64,000 bases of DNA, taken from contig OY987243.1 of assembly GCA_963920765.1 (NCBI GenBank), positions 14,198,001 to 14,262,000 on the forward strand, written 5' to 3'. Every line of letters begins with the position of its first letter. Position 1 is the first letter of the stretch. The notes under the pieces were generated by a model, which was not told the origin of the DNA, ran no database searches, and saw only the letters and a list, made by a program, of their open reading frames with translations. The translations under genes were made by a program, and so were the position numbers. Source of the DNA: Ulota crispa. Taxonomy: Eukaryota; Streptophyta; Bryopsida; Orthotrichales; Orthotrichaceae. Shown one piece after another: positions 49,313 to 60,436 of this stretch.

Positions 49313-50763
49313 ATTGTGACATGGCTTGTTCCTGGTGAAGGTTACGAATTGTTGCGTAGTGTTGGGGATCAGCGTACTTGGCTTGGAGCGGATGCTACTC
49401 CTTCCTTGTTAGGTTAACGTGTAAACTGCAGGGTCATTTCGGAACAGCTTTGGTTTAGGTAGGGATCAGTGTTGGATTTCCTTGCTGGGCTGGTCTCGCA
49501 GTTCTGCGTACCCATTCCCCGGATGGTGATCATGACATGAAACTGAGGCAATCTATTGACTTGTCGATCACTCTGTTGTTTCATTTTGTATTAATTCGTC
49601 GAGCTTAATGCATCCGCCATTTTGTGTACGGGAGTGACTATGGCAACTGGTTGTTGATTGGTTTGCACTTTGCTCTTTGAGTTATCACATCATGACCTGT
49701 TAACTAGACCTTTCGGGTCGTGTTTAAATCCGGAGAAAGTTGAAGCTGCAAAGGCAAGCACAACTTTCAGGTTTTAAAGCGGTTGATCATTGTAGCAGGC
49801 ATCGATGATGTAAACCACGCAGTTATCAGCTGAGTATAATTCGAGAAATGGATGTTTGGCTTAGGAAATTCAGCCTGCACGGGATGCTATGATTTGGTGT
49901 TCAAATTCGTAATGAATGGTAGATGTAGTGATATATCGTGCGAATGTTCTCGTATGTTTCAGTTGTTACGACGTTCTCAAATCGTCTTCTCAGTAAGATC
50001 CTGATCCAGCTCAACAAGGGCTAATAGGCCGTTTCTAAGCTCGGTAGGTTTCCTAGCTGAATCTGTTTTTGTTAGTTCAGTGGATTAAGGACTGGCGTGT
50101 TGAAGTTTTTCTCGTTTTCTCATGCAAGAGCATCTGCATTGAGAAAAATCTGTTTTTTTCCGAGGTTTGGAAACCCCTGTCGTGTATATACATGATGACA
50201 ATTTAGCGTAGCGATTCAAAGTTTCTATATATAAGCATGAGGCTGTAAAACCTCATACTGGTGGATGATAAAAGTTCCAACCTCAAGAGGACAGAGGTTC
50301 GGCATGATGAAAAAAACTGTGCATGAATGTGCTGCGTTGGATTTCTGGAATTTTTTTGGAATTATTAGGGGTTTCAAAGCTTGGTACATTTTTCTGCTAA
50401 TATTTTTTTCTGTGTGGCCCATTTTCCGTAAGAGTATTTTTTTTAATTTCTTCCCAAGGTCTGAAGGCTTGTTTCTTTTGATGTTTTCTTTGATTTTCTC
50501 AGAAGACAATGTAACTTCCAAAGAGAAAATTTCCATTTACTTCTTCAAAAGATGGTGTCTTGAGAAAATTCTGGTTTTCTCAGGGGTTGAGACTTCCTAG
50601 TATTTGACTGTAAGGGATTGGGTGTGTTCTACTTTGGTAGCCTCTGCAAACCTGTTATGCTTGGGCATGTTCGAGTTCCTACAGACTTCATGGTAAATCA
50701 TCATGATGGATATTCTCGACTTGAGTTTGAATGCAAGGAAACCTAATTGCTAGGTACAACTGG
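49313..50763. other. 3' region of GapA copy 3 and intergenic DNA
   Basis: 49313-49640 is similar to the 3' flank of GapA copy 2. After that no gene is recognised. Overlapping frames on both strands near 50225-50600 are AT-rich and unconvincing. Confidence 0.5.
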
Positions 50764-51311
50764 TGTAGTCACATCTCCTCCAACAATAAAACCTCTATGA
50801 AGAATGAGCAATTGTAAAGTGGAAGTAGGAGCCAATGAGAGCAGTTCTGAATGAGCAATTGTAAAGTGGAAGTAGGAGCCAATGAGAGCACTTCTCTATG
50901 GGGATGCTATTTCGTGAGTGGGGATCTGTGGGCCGTGAGACTAGATATTTTATCTACCTATAACCATGAACATAGGACCCTATGATTGTGCATTTTAAAC
51001 TTTTATCTGTTAAAAAAATTTCTTTTTTCTTGTTTCTACATTGGTTTTGAGATCATAATTGATTTTTGCTCACAAAATCTTGACTCACTGCTCATTAGGC
51101 TACGCTCACAAAATAGCTTCGTCCAAAAGCAACATGAATAGATAGAATTTTCACATGCAAAAATTCATGCCCATTCTTTTCCTTTGAAGGTGAAGAAAAA
51201 AATGTCTCAATCTTCAAAAAATGAGACCTCCACAAATCAAGGAGAAAGTACCATGTCCCCATTCTTTGAAATTTGAGACTGAGATGAAGAAGGTGTGATA
51301 ATCCCTAATGT
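50764..51311. mobile_element. Degenerate relative of the AGGGGTAGTCAC MITE family
   Basis: Starts with tggtgtagtcac and contains gtggaagtaggagccaatg, matching the complement of the 31890-31960 part of the element at 31590. It ends near gaaggtgtgataatccc. A 47-bp segment with gagcaattgtaaagtgg is tandemly duplicated (about 50798-50893). No target duplication survives. Confidence 0.5.
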
Positions 51312-51477
51312 CGAGTGACTTGGGTCTTTTTGAAGACTATTCTAAGACTTAGATATGTGCTCAAAGCCGATACTTCATCTTTTAATTTTAAAAACTTAAA
51401 AGTTTTTCCATGACAAAATTGTTTTGAAGACTTATGGATTTGCTAGCTCTAGACTATAGGGGAGGGGATGAGGCTTT

Positions 51478-51580
51478 GCATCAAGAAGATACTTTGGGGA
51501 AGTTTGGGCATGCACCAAGAAGATACTTTGGGGAAGTTTGGGCATGCACCAAGAAGATACTTTGGGGAAGTTTGGGCATG
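51478..51580. repeat. 34-bp tandem repeat, three units
   Basis: Three consecutive 34-bp units of the type gcaccaagaagatactttgg plus ggaagtttgggcat, nearly identical. The length is not a multiple of three, so the overlapping frame changes at each unit and is unlikely to be a gene. Confidence 0.9.
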
Positions 51581-52035
51581 CATCTTACTTGAAAAACAAA
51601 CCATGCTTCAGCATAAGAGCCTCATGCAGCATAGCTATTTATTTTTGTACAAGTTGGATTAAGCAGCGTTTGGCAAGCGAGAGAGACGATGTTCCTAATG
51701 ATGTTCCCGTGGTCCTTGTTCCCACGAGATGAGGTTTTTTTGTTTTGTTTGGTTACAGTTTTTGGTGTTTGGACATACATGTCCATATGATTGAAATTGA
51801 GAAATTCAATTGGTCATTCAGATGGTAAATAAAAATAAAAGTCCAACCGTGGTTATATTTATTTAAAATTGGAGTCAATTTCAATGAACATTGAAAAGAT
51901 AACCTGATGAAAAATTAATTGAGGTGTTTTGAAACCACCTAACTTTCAAAACACCAAAAAATAAGAGTGTTAAACATCAAAAAAGAAGAGTGTCCCAATG
52001 TGTGTGCACCTCAACATGCCATAAAAAACTTCTTC
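51581..52035. other. AT-rich DNA, 3' side of the proline-rich protein gene
   Basis: No gene seen. A small hairpin ggtgttttgaaa / tttcaaaacacc lies near 51925-51960. Confidence 0.45.
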
Positions 52036-52455
52036 TTAAAGCGTAGCTAGAGCCTTAGATGGCTCGGATGGCGTGGACAATGTAGACTCAGCTGGCAGAC
52101 CCTCAGTTGGTGGCTCCTCCGTGGCTGGCGGATCCTCCTTGGGTGGCGGCGGCGGATGAGGGCAAAATATAAATGGCCTGCAAAATTTAAATGGAGGAAA
52201 TGGAGGTCTTGGAGGCCAACGAGGTTTTGGCGGCAATGCAAGTCTTGGTGGACATGGAGGCAACTCTAGATGTGGTGGTGCTGGAGGTTTTGGTGGAAAA
52301 CCTAGAAACGGAGGATGAGGTGGAAAAGGTGAAAATGCTTGACATCAAAAAGGCCAAAATGAAAGTTGTGAAGGTTTTGGAGAATTACCTTTCACAATGC
52401 CAAGGCATGATATGAGAGCAATAGACAAAACCAAAACAAATTTCATGGAAGCCAT
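52036..52455 (-). CDS. Small secreted proline-rich protein, two exons
   Basis: Exon 1 (52455-52389) encodes a signal peptide, MASMKFVLVLSIALISCLG and a few residues more. An 87-bp intron (52388-52302) has a GT start (aaaggtaatt) and a pyrimidine-rich end (gtttctag). Exon 2 (52301-52036) encodes repeats such as FPPKPPAPP and PPRPPFPP, three Cys, a run PHPPPPP and an acidic Ser/Thr/Pro tail. The product is about 110 residues. Read without splicing, the frame is the same but is stopped by one TGA at codon 37. The intron restores the frame exactly, so splicing is the better reading. It resembles cell-wall proline-rich proteins; the precise role is unknown. Confidence 0.65.
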
Positions 52456-53547
52456 GATGATGGATTGTGAATACAATTCACAATGCAACAACTAGCAAGG
52501 ATCTACATACTCCTCTCCTCCAATACAATCCCTAGAATAAACAACTACACCACAAAAAAATTATATGTAATGAAGAACTTATACCTTTGTTTATGGTGAC
52601 ATTGCAATTAAAGAGTCAAAACTCAAAACACTAGAGTTTGACACACAAATACTTCACTTCAACTTGAGTTAAGTTCTTGTTCATTATTAGAAAGACTAAA
52701 AGTTGAGTTTGAATTGTCTTCTAGTATAATATGAGAGACTAGAAGTTGAAGTTAAGTTGTTTTGTTGTCATTATTTAAAGATCTTCAACTTCAATCCAAG
52801 TACACAATAGTGACTAAAATTAGAATCTTAAAATAAAAAGATAGGGAACATGAGCTACTTTTTAGAAAATCAAAGGAACAAATTCTTTACTTGTAGTTGA
52901 TGAGAGGGAAACAATACTATGTGGTTATGTGAGTAAGTTGTAAAAAACACTCAATCTTTGTTGAACATGAGGACATTCTTTTTTTAGGGCACTTTGGTTC
53001 ATTATCTAAATTCAAACTCCCACTTTGATTGAGTGTGACTTGTCAATGTAGTTTCCTTGATTTCCAAATATTAATAACTGAACTTTCATTTCTTTTTAAG
53101 ATTTAGATGAGAACCTTTAAAGATTACTGTAGATACTTTTGATCATCTACGCATTTAGAGATTAATGTACAACTATGCATTATAAGCCTTGTTTCTACTC
53201 AATATATGCAATTTAATTATGTCACCATACTCTTGGATAATTTGGATGAGAAGTATTGTATTTTCTTGTTTTTAGTAAAGAATTTGTGGGAAATTGTTCT
53301 GTTAACTATATTAATTGAATGATTTTGATCTTGTATTTGACATGGACTCTGCAAAATAAATCAAAACCTCAAAAAAAATTGTTAAAGGAATTCTAATGAG
53401 AACCATTCATAATGCCTACTTGAAGAGACAAGAAAGACTTAACCTACTCCAAAGTTAAAGGAATCCTTTGTTTTGTATCTCAAGACAATCTTGTTTGTGA
53501 ATCACAACTAATTGTTCCCAAGTAATGCATATAATCATTATGCATTA
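52456..53547. other. Upstream region of the proline-rich gene; AT-rich DNA
   Basis: A candidate TATA-like tatataat-type motif, read on the minus strand, lies near 52560-52570. No other gene is seen. Confidence 0.35.
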
Positions 53548-53696
53548 GAAGAAAAACTTGTCCTAAATAATTGGTTCACAACAACATCAAATGTCCTAAA
53601 CAACTATAATTGAATTTTTGTATAGTTATTTAGGACATATACAATTGTTGACATTTACAATTGTTGTGAACCAATTATTTAAGACACATTTTCTTC
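53548..53696. mobile_element. 149-bp hairpin MITE (TTA flanks)
   Basis: Arms gaagaaaaacttgtcctaa and attggttcacaac pair with gttgtgaaccaat and the right end ttttcttc. A second, internal stem is tgtcctaaacaactata / tatagttatttaggaca. The element is flanked by tta on each side (53545-53547 and 53697-53699), as for PIF/Harbinger-type MITEs. Confidence 0.65.
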
Positions 53697-54338
53697 TTAT
53701 ATAAGAAAAATTGGGTCAACTAATGACTAAACAATAATTAAAATGAGTCACTTTGGACAATTTTGCAATCACTATACACACAATTTTTCTTGCAATTAAA
53801 ATTGCACTTATGTCATCAATCAAACAATCACCTTCTTGCAACAATAGATTCTCAAACTAGTTTCTAGCTCTTGACACGCAAATCTAATTTACATTGAAGT
53901 AAGATTGTTGTTGGCAAAGAGATAGTAATTTGAGAAGTACCAATAATTGTTACATGTCCAATTGCAAAATCTTTTCATTTTTCTGATAACGGTTTTCTTG
54001 CACTCCTACTCATACAAAGAATGAACTCTATACAACACTTGGGCATATTGCTAGTGAAAGTGTTCACGCTTTGGTAAAAAAATGTAGTTATTGGCCCACT
54101 TTCAGTGGCCAAGAATTTAATTATGTATCACATTCTAGAATTACATGCTTTAGGTAATCCTTATAAAGAACACACGTTCTTAGAAGAGTAAAAACAAGAT
54201 AGCAAAAATAGGATTAGAAAGGGCAACCTTACTATTAACCTAAACATAAGTTACAAAAACTCAAAATTTTACATTATGTGCTAGTGTGAACTGTGAAGGC
54301 AGTGATTGAGAATTAGAACTTGTATAGGTGAAACGGTT

Positions 54339-54657
54339 TCAAGGAAAAAGAACTTGAGACCGGTTGTTGTTGTGCAAAGGGTTGGGGCCGCTGGGCACCA
54401 TGCGGTTTGACTGAAACTGAGTAGATGCTGGTCTTGGAGGACGTCTTGCAGGAGTAATCCCAGGCTTGGCAGGGACTGGAGCAACTGGCTGGTGTCGGTT
54501 ACTAGCAACAGTGGGGGTAGTACTGGAGAATGCCTTTTGTGGCAAGGTGGTCTTTCTCCTCCCTTTGCAAATGTCTTGTTGCCGCTCAAGCTCACCACGT
54601 TGAATCACCTCTCTTGTCGTGTGTTGTCTTTGACTCTCCACCATGCTCTCTGTAGCC
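54339..54657 (-). CDS. Possible last exon of an unidentified gene
   Basis: A 106-codon minus-strand frame opens right after a splice acceptor (tccttgaatgtcag, read on the minus strand) and runs to a stop. It is balanced in composition, unlike its surroundings. The product is basic and rich in Pro, Gln and Ser, with ELERQQDICKGRRK near the start and VAPVPAKPGITPARRPPRP in the middle. No domain was recognised and no upstream exons were found in the AT-rich DNA to the right. It may be a captured exon or gene fragment. Confidence 0.35.
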
Positions 54658-54861
54658 TGACATTCAAGGAAGATGAAAGGATAAAACACTATGAAAATGT
54701 AATACACAATGTTTTATTTGCAAGTTCAAGAAACTAATTTCATTATAATGAGCAAGAGATGTGAAGTGCGTAGCGATTTATGAAATAAATCATGTTTAAC
54801 CAATAAATGCCAAGGCCAAGATTTTTTGTCTAGTGTAGAACAAAAAACACTTTGCCTAATG

Positions 54862-55069
54862 GAAAAAAGTTTATCATTTGATTTTCTTTGGAAGCAATCA
54901 TAAACACATGGTCCATAGTGGAAGGCAAGAAATCACCTCACCAAATACACTCATATTCTTAGGTAGCCCAATTTGTGAGAAGATTGAGAGTCATGGTGTT
55001 AGGTCCTATGCTGTCTTTTTTGCAATTTTCATGAGTTTAACATATGTTGTTGAATATTACAATTTTTAG
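54862..55069 (+). repeat. Dispersed ~200-bp repeat, copy 3
   Basis: Related to 2337-2537 and 38645-38842. The open frame (54878-55069) reads SNHKHMVHSGRQEITSPNT, then a FLGSPICEKI core and VRSYAVF. A ggcgtttaggggtta motif like the TTAA-type transposon ends lies 40 bp downstream. Confidence 0.6.
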
Positions 55070-56136
55070 AAACAGTATTACCATGGGTGAGCACTTGTCA
55101 CAGTAACCAACTTGGCGTTTAGGGGTTACCATTGAAACTATGTGATGATATGGACAATAAGAGATTTTTTGCATATGAACAACTTAATTTATTATCTATA
55201 CGGTTGAATTTTACCCACCTCCTAATTAAGTCTATTTTAAATGTGACTTTTTCATAAACTCAATGTTATTGTTTGAGAACTCTTGCTACTTTAAAATATG
55301 ATAAAATTGCCTAATGTTAACACCTTGGTGGTTGCACAAAAGAGAATTGCACTTCCTATAAACATTGTCATTGAACTTATTTTGACGTACACATATGTAA
55401 GCATGTTTATTCTTTTTAGAGTCTAAAATCTTGGTGCCATAATGTTCTTTAACATAATGAAGTTAGTGTTATAAATGTGTACTTTTGCTTTTGTGTTCTT
55501 GCTTCAGTTAGAACCATCTAATTACAAAGAAATTTTGGTTTATAGAATAGTGAATCAAAAAATAAAAATAGAAAGAATAGTCATGTTCAACAAATTTATG
55601 AAAAAAGAAGGCATGTTACAGATGGTTAAACAAAAAACTCTCTAATGTGAATAATGTGAATAATGTGAATTATAGAGGAGATTGTTTTTGCTTTTTTTAG
55701 TTCTATTTTGATCTAATTGAGTTCCATGATCACTACAAGGATTGTAATCTTGACTATTGAAAGATGGTTACTTTAAAATTGTTTTTTTTGTTCAAGCATA
55801 GACACCTTCACTCATAATATGGCCATGTATTGTATGTAACTGCATCAATTTACACTTTTGACTTCTTTGGGATGCAAAAAATTAATATTGGAGCATTTCA
55901 TACTTCTTATAATTGACTAGATGAAACAAGAAAGTAAATCTACCTTTAAGCACCAAGCTTGTAAAAATCCTCCAATCACTACTACAATCACAATTTTTTT
56001 CTTATCTTATAAGTAATCAACTAACAATAGGAATGGGTGGTTTGCAATTGGGTTGATTTTTTGGTATCTTTGGGTCATGATTCTTTGAAAAATAAAAGTA
56101 GGGTGTTCAATGAATTGGTTCATGTATTTAGGAAGG
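55070..56136. other. AT-rich intergenic DNA
   Basis: No gene or clear repeat was seen apart from short simple-sequence runs such as aatgtgaat repeated near 55640. Confidence 0.5.
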
Positions 56137-56402
56137 AACACCATATTTGTTAATTTGGGAAAACAGTACATTTTAGGACTTTCAAATTTTGAAGTGAAGG
56201 TTTTAGGTGATCACCTAAAACTTTCCTTAGGGTTTTTTTTGTACACATGTCCTCACCTGAGAGTAGGAATTTGCAAGGGAAAATTTATTAGTGGCTCAAA
56301 CTAAATCTGATACTTTTGAATCTGGTAAAAGGTAACTTTTTGAGTTTAAGGTGGAGTACAAAGTGGGACACCCGTTTTTCCCAAATTAACTAATATGGTG
56401 TT
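56137..56402. mobile_element. MITE, AACACC-TIR family
   Basis: A 266-bp element starting aacaccatatttgttaattt and ending aaattaactaatatggtgtt, with the exact 4-bp direct repeat aagg on both sides (56133-56136 and 56403-56406). The interior is collinear with the copies at 3814 and 7671. Confidence 0.9.
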
Positions 56403-57705
56403 AAGGGTATTTGTAGCTAACTGATTTCCTTGATTTGTTCCTCTTTTCAAAATCTGAACAATTAAATATGAAATATTTAGCATTTATAAAGAGTGACCAA
56501 TTTAGAAACTTGGCCAACTTATAGATCTCAAATTTAGAGGACCCTCACAAAATCATAGCCTCTACTAAATAAAATCAATTGAATTTATGATAAAGTGAGA
56601 ATGTGAGAATGACCATTTAAAGAATCTTGTTTAGGGTCCATTAAAGTATATGAAAGAAAGTCTCTTGTAAGTTGCTATCATTGACATTGAAGCTTTGTAC
56701 CTACATTATATTTTATGACATTGTCACCATAAAATTCTTCAACAAAGTAAGTAAATGATTAAACATAACACTTCTTAGCAATGATACATGACAAGACAAA
56801 GCATACTTTTCTAGGAAGCAAAGTTTTCAACCCTCCAAGAGTCCCCTACAAAGTCTCTAAAGTGGTCTTACAACATGTACTTACTACAACAAACAAATCC
56901 CCTATTTTTGCTCACTCTTTGAATTCAATGCAATCATGAAAACTATACTATCATGTTACCCCTATTGGACAAAAACCATGAGTACAAATGTACAATAGGA
57001 CTGTAAATTATGCTTTACTTTATTTGAATAGATGAGTGAAGTACTTGAATAGTGAGTAGTGAGTACATTTACATGTTTTATGAGTACAATGCCTTTTTGA
57101 TTGTTTTGGGTTGTGCATGTGACTTAGGTTTTTCATACAAGATAGCAATGGGTATGAGTGCCCTTTTCTTGTACTCAGGCTAGCCAATTGATAGCTTGGT
57201 TTGTCAAACCTTAGGGAGACTTTTGGAGGGCTCAAAAATCTAACATGCCATGTTAGATTTTGAACCTTGATAACTAGAGAATGACATACTACTTGTCTAT
57301 ATTATAGTGTTCATTGTAGATTTTCCATCTAAATGAGAGAATAATGTTGACAATTCTTTCTCTTCCGAATGGATTCCAATGCATCATTTACAAAACAATT
57401 CTTGGACTTCTCTAAAAGAAGCCCTCAGGTGTGTGTATCTAACCATTTTTACTTAAGAAGTTAATCAGCACCTAAAGGAGGTCACTAGCTACCTTGTAAA
57501 TTTTAGTAGCACTTGAGACAAAATGATATATTTGAGGAGCTTTCAACTCAATACAATGTACTCTGTATACTCTAATATCAATACAAAATGGATTTATCTA
57601 AGCATATTTCAAATATACTCTAGAATCAATGTTAACTTGAGTAGCACTGCAGATTTATGTGGACGGAAATATTCCAATTCTTTTTGCTATTAGGTTGTCA
57701 ATAAG
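56403..57705. other. AT-rich intergenic DNA
   Basis: No gene recognised; a 71-codon minus-strand frame at 57020-57235 has no notable feature. Confidence 0.5.
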
Positions 57706-58371
57706 AGAATTGATATGTGCATACCGGAGTTGATATTTGCACACCCCATGGGAGGTAAATTGTAGATTTCTACTATCAAAAATCTGAATCTGAGAATTTT
57801 GAATTCAGATTTGGATTTAGAGACCATGGTTTATTCTAGAATCATTAAAGAGGTTGCATTTGAATGACACCCAATGAAAAAGCTTATCTTTTTTTACAAA
57901 CAAAAGTAAAAGTAACACTTTTTCCCTAGCTAAACTTTTTCACTGAGTGTTGTTTAATTGCAACTTTTTTTATGGTTCTAGAGTAAGCCATGGTCTCTAA
58001 ATTCAAATCTAAATTCAAAATTCTCAAATTCAGCTCTTTGATGGTAAAAATCTATAATTTACCTTGGAGGGGGTGTGCAAATATCAACAACGCATTATTT
58101 GTTATATTGGGAAAAACAAGTGTCCCATTTTGTACCCACCTTAAACCCAAATAGTTACCTTAAACCAGATTTGAAGGTATCAAATTTTGTTTGAGCCACT
58201 AAGATTTTTTCCCTCGCAAATTCCTCGCAAATTCCTCCTCTTAGGTGAGGCCACGTGGATCAGTTTTAGGAATACTCCTGAAAGTTAACTAAAACCTTCA
58301 AAAATCCAATAATCCCACTTTGTAAGCAAATTCCCAAATTAACTAATAGCCCGGTGTGCACATATCAATTC
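57706..58371. mobile_element. Foldback element with a nested MITE
   Basis: Outer ends gaattgatatgtgca and, inverted, tgcacatatcaattc. Next inside, gttgatatttgcacacccc pairs with ggggtgtgcaaatatcaac, and the arms continue with a ctgagaattttgaattcag / gaattttgaa-type complement. The two outer segments are contiguous on the left but separated on the right by about 265 bp of an AACACC-family MITE. No target duplication for the outer element was identified. Confidence 0.65.
58089..58350. mobile_element. MITE, AACACC-TIR family, inverted and nested
   Basis: The interior is the reverse complement of the copies at 3814 and 56137 (for example accttaaacccaaatagttacc and gaggtatcaaatttgattt-like blocks). 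The left end has decayed to aacgcattatttgttatatt, and the last bases of the right end are lost (aactaatagc). It sits inside the right arm of the foldback element at 57706, so it inserted later. Confidence 0.7.
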
Positions 58372-59067
58372 CCTTCAATAATTGCACCAGTGTAAGTAAC
58401 CTCCTAAGATTCATAATAGACATTTTTCTAATATAGACGATGGTTAACCACTTGTGTACTACTCATAAAATTATGAATTTTCTAACTTTGTAAACATTTA
58501 AGATCTCTCCTTTATCTTCCTTGTATCTTCCAATATTTTGCATGAGTTTTTCCATGTTTTGCAAACCCATTTTTTTAATGAATTATTAGTTATAAACTTT
58601 GGATGGTCCATAAATTGTTAAATGTGGTTTATAATATTAGATAGTACTGTCAAATAGGATCTGAAACAAATGGGCCAAGAGCTGAGAAGGAAGATTTGTA
58701 TGATAATTGTAGCAACATGCTGTCTAAATCCTATTTCTGTTAAAGTATTGAACAAAATAAGTTCACTTTGATTTTCTAAAATAATACTAAAGCATAGATG
58801 AGAACTAATGATTTATATCCAAAATATACATGAGCGTAGTACGAAGATGCGATTTCACCATAACAATTGTTTTGTCATTCACTGAACATTCTGAAACATG
58901 AAAATAAAAAGCTGGTCACTGCACATCTAGACTTGACAATAAAACGAAACGGGGACCGCCGCTATAGACTTTATTTTCTCGGCCAGTGCAGTGACTCCAG
59001 GCAGCTTAGAATCCGGCATCAAATTGCAAAATACTGCATCAAGAGACCAGGCTATTGAGTAAGATAC
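58372..59067. other. AT-rich DNA, then intron or 3' part of the next gene
   Basis: AT-rich up to about 58.9 kb. 58927-59067 continues the open frame of the minus-strand gene beyond its likely donor site and may be intron or retained coding sequence. Confidence 0.4.
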
Positions 59068-59956
59068 CTTGACGAAGTTTTGCTGCGGAGCCAATTCCAA
59101 ATCCTCGGGCTTGTGTCTCACTTCTGCAAAACCCAACCAATCTACTCTCAGCGGCTCTTGGAAGAGCAAATCTTCCTGCTGAAGGCATTCAAGAATCTAG
59201 TACCGGATCACCTCACTTGGTTGGGCCTCATTGAGAATCATCTCCTAGGTAAAAGTATTAAACTTTCTAAAGCATTCACAGCATAAATCAGATAATGCAC
59301 CAGCTCTAGAACACGAGTAACCAGTTCCATTTCCTCACACTAAGGTAGTAGGCTCATAAACCGTTCGCACATTTTGAACCATCCAATAGCTTGTTGTGAA
59401 ATGGTGCACTAGTGGTTCTTACATTGGCCTCTTACAACTCATTGATTGCATGGAAGAAAAGGTGTTTTTAATTGTAACAACCAATCATTCTCCTTGCTTT
59501 CTCAAATCTCTTCACAATTTGCAAGTGAACGGTTCTTGGAAGGTATAAGATTATTAATAGGTATCTATGACACATGCACTTTGAGAATTCATAAGCAACT
59601 CAAAAATGTTTCAAACAATATGAAATGAAACGACTTGTGTTGCATTCCGCATCTATTCCTCTTTGTCTGAAAAATGAACTAAAAATCCTCCCATCCACGG
59701 AAAACCATGAAAAAGAGGGATGAGCCCTTAGATGGGCGGTTTTCGAGCGTACTACCTTAAACAGAGCAAAAAGAATCTGGCAGCTTGATTTCCCAACACA
59801 TCTTTCAACACATAGAAATGAGATAAAAATGGGATAAAACTGGGATTCCAAGGGCGTGACAGTACCTGATGCGGTTTGAAAAAGTGGCTGACTGAAGGTG
59901 ATGAGCGCTACTAATGTGAGAACCAGCCACAATGCGAAGCTCCAACTCCACGCCAT
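59068..59956 (-). CDS. 5' part of an unidentified secreted or membrane protein gene
   Basis: Exon 1 (59956-59866) encodes a hydrophobic start, MAWSWSFALWLVLTLVALI, a signal peptide or membrane anchor, and ends in a GT donor (tcaggtactg). A second exon (about 59171-59068) encodes QEPLRVDWLGFAEVRHKPE and LELAPQQNFVK, then a donor aaggtatct. Joining at aag/at keeps frame, but that acceptor is weak and an extra exon between is possible. Further 3' exons were not found in the window, so the gene may be broken or have distant exons. The family was not recognised. The promoter-like DNA upstream supports a real gene. Confidence 0.45.
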
Positions 59957-60181
59957 CTCCAGCACCGCACTCACAGAGTCACAGGTTCTCTCCTAAATCC
60001 AACCACACTAGTTTAGCTCGGCTGCAATAGTGACTATTACCAAAGGTTTTTGATCAACTCATGTAGACACGTTGCAACAGACTACTACTTACTAGGTAAT
60101 GCTCGATTCGAGATGAACTCTAACAGAGTCCCAACCGAATCCGGAAGAGCTTAGCTATGGAAGCTAGCGAGACGACAGCAG

Positions 60182-60270
60182 ATTGGATCCTGTGTGCAAC
60201 TGTGCATTGGCTGGAACAGGAGGAATTGGATGCTGTGTGCATTGGCTGGAACAAAGAGGAGGGCCACGTG
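60182..60270 (-). promoter_or_regulatory. CCAAT cluster and G-box upstream of the 59956 gene
   Basis: Four CCAAT boxes (read as attgg on the plus strand at 60182, 60206, 60225 and 60241), spaced 16-24 bp, with the G-box cacgtg at 60265-60270. All lie 225-315 bp upstream of the start at 59956. Two boxes lie in a small duplication containing tgtgcattggctggaaca. Confidence 0.5.
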
Positions 60271-60436
60271 GCAATCCTAGTGAGACGTCGTCGTGACCAG
60301 CTCAGCCACTTTGGGAGCCTGTCTCGGCCCTTGCAGCAAGCCGCCTGCAACAACGATGGCTAACAAGGGCACCAACCAGGGTTGCGTGGGTACAAGTCCT
60401 GACACGCGAAGATCACACTGACTGACTGACTGACAG

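Noticed and set aside
51468..51732. Frames over the 34-bp tandem repeat
   Set aside because: The unit length is not a multiple of three, so the peptide changes frame at each unit; there is no sign of selection.
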